Shown here in pieces: positions 5,898 through 8,885 of a DNA stretch of 8,885 nt. How positions within the stretch are numbered: position 1 is the stretch's first letter; each line of letters begins with the position of its first letter. Under the pieces are notes generated by a model. That model was given only the letters and a program-made list of their open reading frames with translations, searched no databases and was not told the DNA's origin. The DNA comes from Desulfobacteraceae bacterium 4572_19 (GTDB taxonomy: Bacteria; Desulfobacterota; Desulfobacteria; Desulfobacterales; NBLS01): contig NBLS01000085.1 of assembly GCA_002084385.1 (NCBI GenBank), positions 1 to 8,885 on the forward strand, written 5' to 3'. Made by a program: the position numbers and the translations under genes.

Positions 5898-6959
5898 TTA
5901 TCTGCCAAGCAATTCCAATGATTTTTTAACAATATTTTCAGCAGTAAACCCGAATTTTTTTAATACTTCATCTCCAGGACCGGAAGCTCCAAAACCTGAT
6001 ATTCCGATTATTGCACCATTGTCTCCAACATACTTGTCCCATCCCATTGGAATACCGGCTTCAATTGCGATACGTGTTTTTATTTCCGGCGGAAGAACTT
6101 TATCTTTATAATATTGGGGTGCCTGATCAAATAATTCCCAGCTTGGCATACTTACAACTCTTGTTTTAATGCCTTTTTCAGTTAAAACTTTTCTTGCCTC
6201 AACAGCAAGATGTACTTCAGAACCTGTGGCAATTAAAATAATATCCGGTAATTCTTCTGTATCTTCAAGAATGTATGCACCGCTTGTTACTATCTTTTGA
6301 CCGTTACTTTTATTTAAAATCGGAAGGTTTTGACGACTTAAAATAAGAGCTATGGGGCTATTTGTAGATGTGATGGCTATTTTCCACGCATCCGCTGTCT
6401 CTTCGGCATCAGCCGGACGAATAACTGTAAGATTTGGAATAGAGCGAAGCGACGCAATCTGTTCAACAGGTTGATGGGTTGGTCCGTCTTCACCTACTGC
6501 AACGCTGTCGTGGGTGAAAATATATATTATAGGAAGCTTCATAAGACTGGCAACCCGAATTGCAGGCCGCATGTAATCTGCAAAAACAAGAAAAGTTCCA
6601 CCAAATGGTTTTATACCTCCATGGAGATACATACCGGTCATCAAACTTCCCATTGCATGCTCCCGAACTCCAAAATGAATATTTCTTCCATCAAAAGCAC
6701 CATTTTCAAATACACCAAAAGAATTAAGATAGGTATTATTAGAAGGTGCCAGATCCGCTGAACCTCCCATAAGAAAAGGAACTTTTTCAGAAATAGCATT
6801 TAATATCTTACCCGATGCTGCTCGTGTTGCAATGGGTTTATCGGAAGGGGAAAACTCGGGTAATATCTTATCAATATTCGATGAAATAAAACAGGAGACA
6901 GCATAGGGGAGAACCGTGTGCAGAGGACGTATCTTGTTTATTAGGGCTTCCAAATGCAA
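5898..6959 (-). pseudogene. tkt: transketolase, C-terminal part (pyrimidine-binding and C-terminal domains)
   Basis: This frame carries the second half of transketolase, the thiamine-diphosphate enzyme moving two-carbon ketol units in the pentose phosphate pathway. From residue 20 on it matches the family: DKPIATRAASGK, GGSADLAPSN, FGVREHAM with the catalytic Glu at residue 100, THDSVAVGEDGPTHQP, then the C-terminal domain ending in KKSLELLGR. The first 19 residues ([19 protein letters not shown]) are out-of-frame translation of the N-terminal half, so real homology starts near 6902. No ribosome site precedes its ATG. It is one gene with the fragment at 6871-7713, split by an out-of-frame deletion. 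Confidence 0.88.
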
Positions 6960-7713
6960 TATGGGTGGATAGAATAATTAGCGTTGGTCTCTTTGTTTCA
7001 CTATTTGCTTCATTAAGAGCGTTGGTAATTTGATCAGGATCGTTTCCGTTTTCAACCTTTATCACGTTAAAATTATATGCTTTAAATCTAAGTGCAACAT
7101 CTTCAGTAAATGTAATAGATGTTTTTCCTTCAATGGTTATCTGGTTAGAATCATAAAGGCAGATAAATTTGGAAAGACCCATATGCCCTGCAATGGATGC
7201 AGCCTCGCATGATACACCTTCCATCATATCGCCATCACCACATATGGTATAGGTGTTGTGATTAATAAGTTCATAATCAGGTTTATTAAATACTGCTGCA
7301 AGATGACGTTCTGCCATAGCCATTCCTACTGCATTGGCAAATCCCTGCCCTAAGGGGCCTGTGGTGGTTTCAACTCCAGGAGTATGCCCAAATTCAGGAT
7401 GTCCGGCAGTTTTACTACCAAGCTGACGAAATTGTTTAATATCATCAAGGCTAAGATCATATCCGGTAAGGTGTAGCAGACTGTAAAGAAGCATGGATGC
7501 ATGTCCGCCTGATAAAACAAATCTATCCCTATCTAACCACGAAGGATTTTTGGGATTATGTTTTAAAAATTTTGTCCAGAGTACATAACCTGCAGGGGCA
7601 AGACCCATTGGAGCACCCGGATGCCCGGAATTCGCTTTTTGAATAGCATCCATAGACAAGGTACGAATTGTATTAATACAAAGATTATCGATTGTCGATT
7701 GTTTATCCGTCAT
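6871..7713 (-). pseudogene. tkt: transketolase, N-terminal part (pyrophosphate-binding domain)
   Basis: This is the first half of the same gene. [28 protein letters not shown] and the thiamine-diphosphate motif [15 protein letters not shown] ending in YDSNQ are all intact. Homology runs to SSAHGSPL at 6904, and then ten unrelated residues lead to a stop. Alignment from memory with ordinary bacterial transketolase (about 665 residues) shows that about 64 residues, the linker between the pyrophosphate and pyrimidine domains, are gone. 270 + 64 + 334 gives 668, the normal length. The start is secure: AAAGGAG lies seven bases before ATG 7713 and overlaps the stop of the radical SAM gene, so the pair is translationally coupled. 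Both active-site halves are needed on one chain, so the enzyme is expected to be dead. Confidence 0.9.
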
Positions 7714-7720
7714 GTTATTT

Positions 7721-7727
7721 CTCCTTT
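7721..7727 (-). promoter_or_regulatory. ribosome binding site of transketolase overlapping the upstream stop codon
   Basis: On the minus strand AAAGGAG overlaps the TAA stop of the radical SAM gene (7728-7726) and stands seven bases before the transketolase ATG. This is a typical layout for translational coupling of two genes in one operon. Confidence 0.8.
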
Positions 7728-8595
7728 AAAGTGCACGCATATGTTCAGGTTTTAAATTTATTTTTCCTTTAAGTGCTTTGTTAATAAGTTCTATTGTGGC
7801 TTTTTTATCCTGGGGAAGTTTTGCCCTTATGGGCAGATAATTAGAAGCATGGTTTGCATGGAAAAGACCGTTTGTAAGATTTGTATTTTCAATCATTATT
7901 TTCAATTCCAGAAGCATCTCTTCCGGTGTTGGAAGGGAAAATTCCCCCGAGGTATAATCATCATACATTGGCGTTCCCGGTATCAACATCAAACTTAATG
8001 CTCCAACATATTCAGGATCAATAGCAGATAATACTCTTCCTGTTTCCTTTGCATGTTCAAGAGAACGTTCACGTCCGGCTATTCCAAGAAGAACAGTTAT
8101 GGATAGTGTATAACCTGCCTCTCGTATTTTTTTCCCCATATCAATTAACCGCTGGGAGTCTGAGCCTTTAATAATTTGTTTTAAAGTTACATCATCGCCG
8201 GTTTCAAGCCCCATATATGCCATTGTAAGCCCAAGGTTGTACAACTCCTTTAATTGTTCAGGGGTTTTGCTATTTATACTTTTAGCGTTGGCATAAGTTG
8301 ATACTCTAGTTACCCACGGAAGTTGTTTTTTTATTTCGGTTAAAATATGTATTAATCTTTTTTGCGGAATAATAAGAGCGTCTCCATCACAGAGAAATAA
8401 TCTGGATTGCCGTCGAAAGTGTTGGGCGGCAAAAGCAATATCATTCATAATGATAGAATCTTTTTTTATATTAAACCGTTTATCTTTGTAAGCCCCGCAA
8501 AAAGTACATTTATTGTGGGAACACCCAGCTGTAATTTGCAATAAAATACTGTTTGCTTCACTTGGCGGCCTGATAATATTTCCTTCATAATGCAT
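7726..8595 (-). CDS. radical SAM protein of unknown substrate
   Basis: The 289-residue protein has the radical SAM cluster-binding motif near its start: C25, C30 and C33 in GCSHNKCTFCGAY. The spacing is CX4CX2C rather than the common CX3CX2C. The next elements of the TIM barrel follow: FLCDGDAL (about 67-74), TRVSTYANAKS (about 95-105), AYMGLETGDD (about 131-140) and a later LMLIPGTPMYDDY. I recognise the general Elp3/MiaB/NifB-like barrel but no specific product, and no SPASM or B12-binding domain is visible. AGGAGT six bases before ATG 8595 supports the start. It is the first gene of an operon with transketolase. The protein looks intact. Confidence 0.85.
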   Translation of the reverse strand: MHYEGNIIRPPSEANSILLQITAGCSHNKCTFCGAYKDKRFNIKKDSIIMNDIAFAAQHFRRQSRLFLCDGDALIIPQKRLIHILTEIKKQLPWVTRVSTYANAKSINSKTPEQLKELYNLGLTMAYMGLETGDDVTLKQIIKGSDSQRLIDMGKKIREAGYTLSITVLLGIAGRERSLEHAKETGRVLSAIDPEYVGALSLMLIPGTPMYDDYTSGEFSLPTPEEMLLELKIMIENTNLTNGLFHANHASNYLPIRAKLPQDKKATIELINKALKGKINLKPEHMRAL

Positions 8596-8635
8596 TTACA
8601 TACTCCTTTTATTCAACGCTATAAACTTAAGAATT

Positions 8636-8713
8636 TGCCATTGTGGATAATACGCCACAACAAAAAATGAAAGTCTTTATAATTCAGCTTTTCTATGGAC
8701 TTTCATATAAAAA
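8636..8713 (-). repeat. family-2 dispersed repeat, copy 3
   Basis: On the minus strand this matches copies 1 and 2 and reads toward the radical SAM gene. It contains a 9-bp inverted repeat, ATGAAAGTC with GACTTTCAT, and a second hairpin TTGTGG/CCACAA at the position where copy 1 has ATGGCG/CGCCAT. The hairpin is thus kept although the bases differ. Confidence 0.75.
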
Positions 8714-8741
8714 TTGTATCCTATTTAAATTTTAGGGTAAA
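8713..8741 (-). promoter_or_regulatory. sigma70 promoter of the radical SAM-transketolase operon
   Basis: On the minus strand TTTACC (8741-8736) is separated by 17 bases from TACAAT (8718-8713), a near-consensus -10 box. Transcription would begin near 8706, so nearly the whole family-2 repeat would lie in the 5' leader of the radical SAM mRNA. Confidence 0.5.
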
Positions 8742-8801
8742 TTTATTTTTTGTAATAATTTATCCCTGATTTTATTGGTTTTTATTTTTTACAAATCATT
8801 T

Positions 8802-8885
8802 TTACCATGAAATTTTCTGCTCAATACAGGCAAATAGCATCCACGGAATAATCAAAATAAAACCCGTAGGGGCGGATTCCATATC
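8802..8885 (-). CDS. possible C-terminal tail of a gene entering from the right edge
   Basis: On the minus strand an open frame runs from the window edge to TAA at 8804-8802. It encodes 27 residues with a hydrophobic stretch (FILIIPWMLFACIEQKISW), which looks like a membrane-protein end. An internal ATG (8880) is present without a ribosome site. The frame is too short to judge. Confidence 0.2.
   Translation of the reverse strand, partial: DMESAPTGFILIIPWMLFACIEQKISW
8866..8885 (+). repeat. start of a GTAGGGGCGG-type palindromic repeat, cut by the window edge
   Basis: GTAGGGGCGGAT followed by TCCATATC is locally GC-rich in AT-rich DNA. Repeats beginning GTAGGGGCG are frequent in several bacterial genomes, and GGGCGGAT would be expected to pair with a complement ATCCGCCC just beyond the edge. 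Confidence 0.35.

Noticed and set aside
6871..6959. Programmed frameshift joining the two transketolase frames
   Set aside because: No slippery heptamer was seen, and about 64 conserved residues are absent, which frameshifting cannot restore. Two-subunit transketolase was also rejected, because the C-terminal frame lacks a ribosome site and starts with foreign residues.

Overview
The window is AT-rich DNA from a Gram-negative anaerobe. The best guess is a sulfate-reducer-like Desulfobacterota (Desulfobacterales type). This rests on a hydroxylamine-oxidoreductase-like multiheme cytochrome c, a cupin-rubredoxin fusion, an MdaB-type flavoprotein and many small dispersed palindromic repeats. The placement is inferred from gene content, not from a marker gene. 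I see no rRNA, tRNA, CRISPR, transposase or integrase.

Left half (1-4840), all genes on +. A 460-base leader holds a possible promoter, a copy of a 78-bp repeat (family 2), a copy of a 59-bp repeat (family 1) and a 108-nt stem-loop. A cupin-rubredoxin gene follows, and an inverted family-1 copy lies behind it. Next come an HAO-like cytochrome whose 5' end is broken, an isochorismatase-fold cysteine hydrolase whose Shine-Dalgarno sequence starts inside a third, partial family-1 copy, and an NTF2/SnoaL-like protein preceded by a second family-2 copy. This last gene is coupled to an unrecognised gene frameshifted near its start. Then come an MdaB-like NAD(P)H:quinone reductase and a tiny CxxCPxC protein doubled by an exact 102-bp tandem duplication. 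Most of these are small redox or small-molecule enzymes, so a stress or detoxification island is possible, but no shared pathway can be proved from sequence.

Right half (4841-8885), all genes on -. Read in the direction of transcription: a good promoter, a third family-2 copy in the leader, a radical SAM gene, and a transketolase gene whose ribosome binding site overlaps the radical SAM stop codon. The transketolase has lost about 190 bp out of frame and is split in two. Downstream lies a YhcG/DUF1016-type PDDEXK nuclease gene lacking its N-terminal domain. A possible gene tail and the start of another palindromic repeat touch the right edge.

Two features stand out. Two unrelated repeat families sit upstream of, or around, several genes. 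Gene damage is also dense (cytochrome, unknown gene, small Cys gene, transketolase, nuclease). Together they suggest an accessory, repeat-rich region in decay, unless some of the frameshifts are sequencing or assembly errors.
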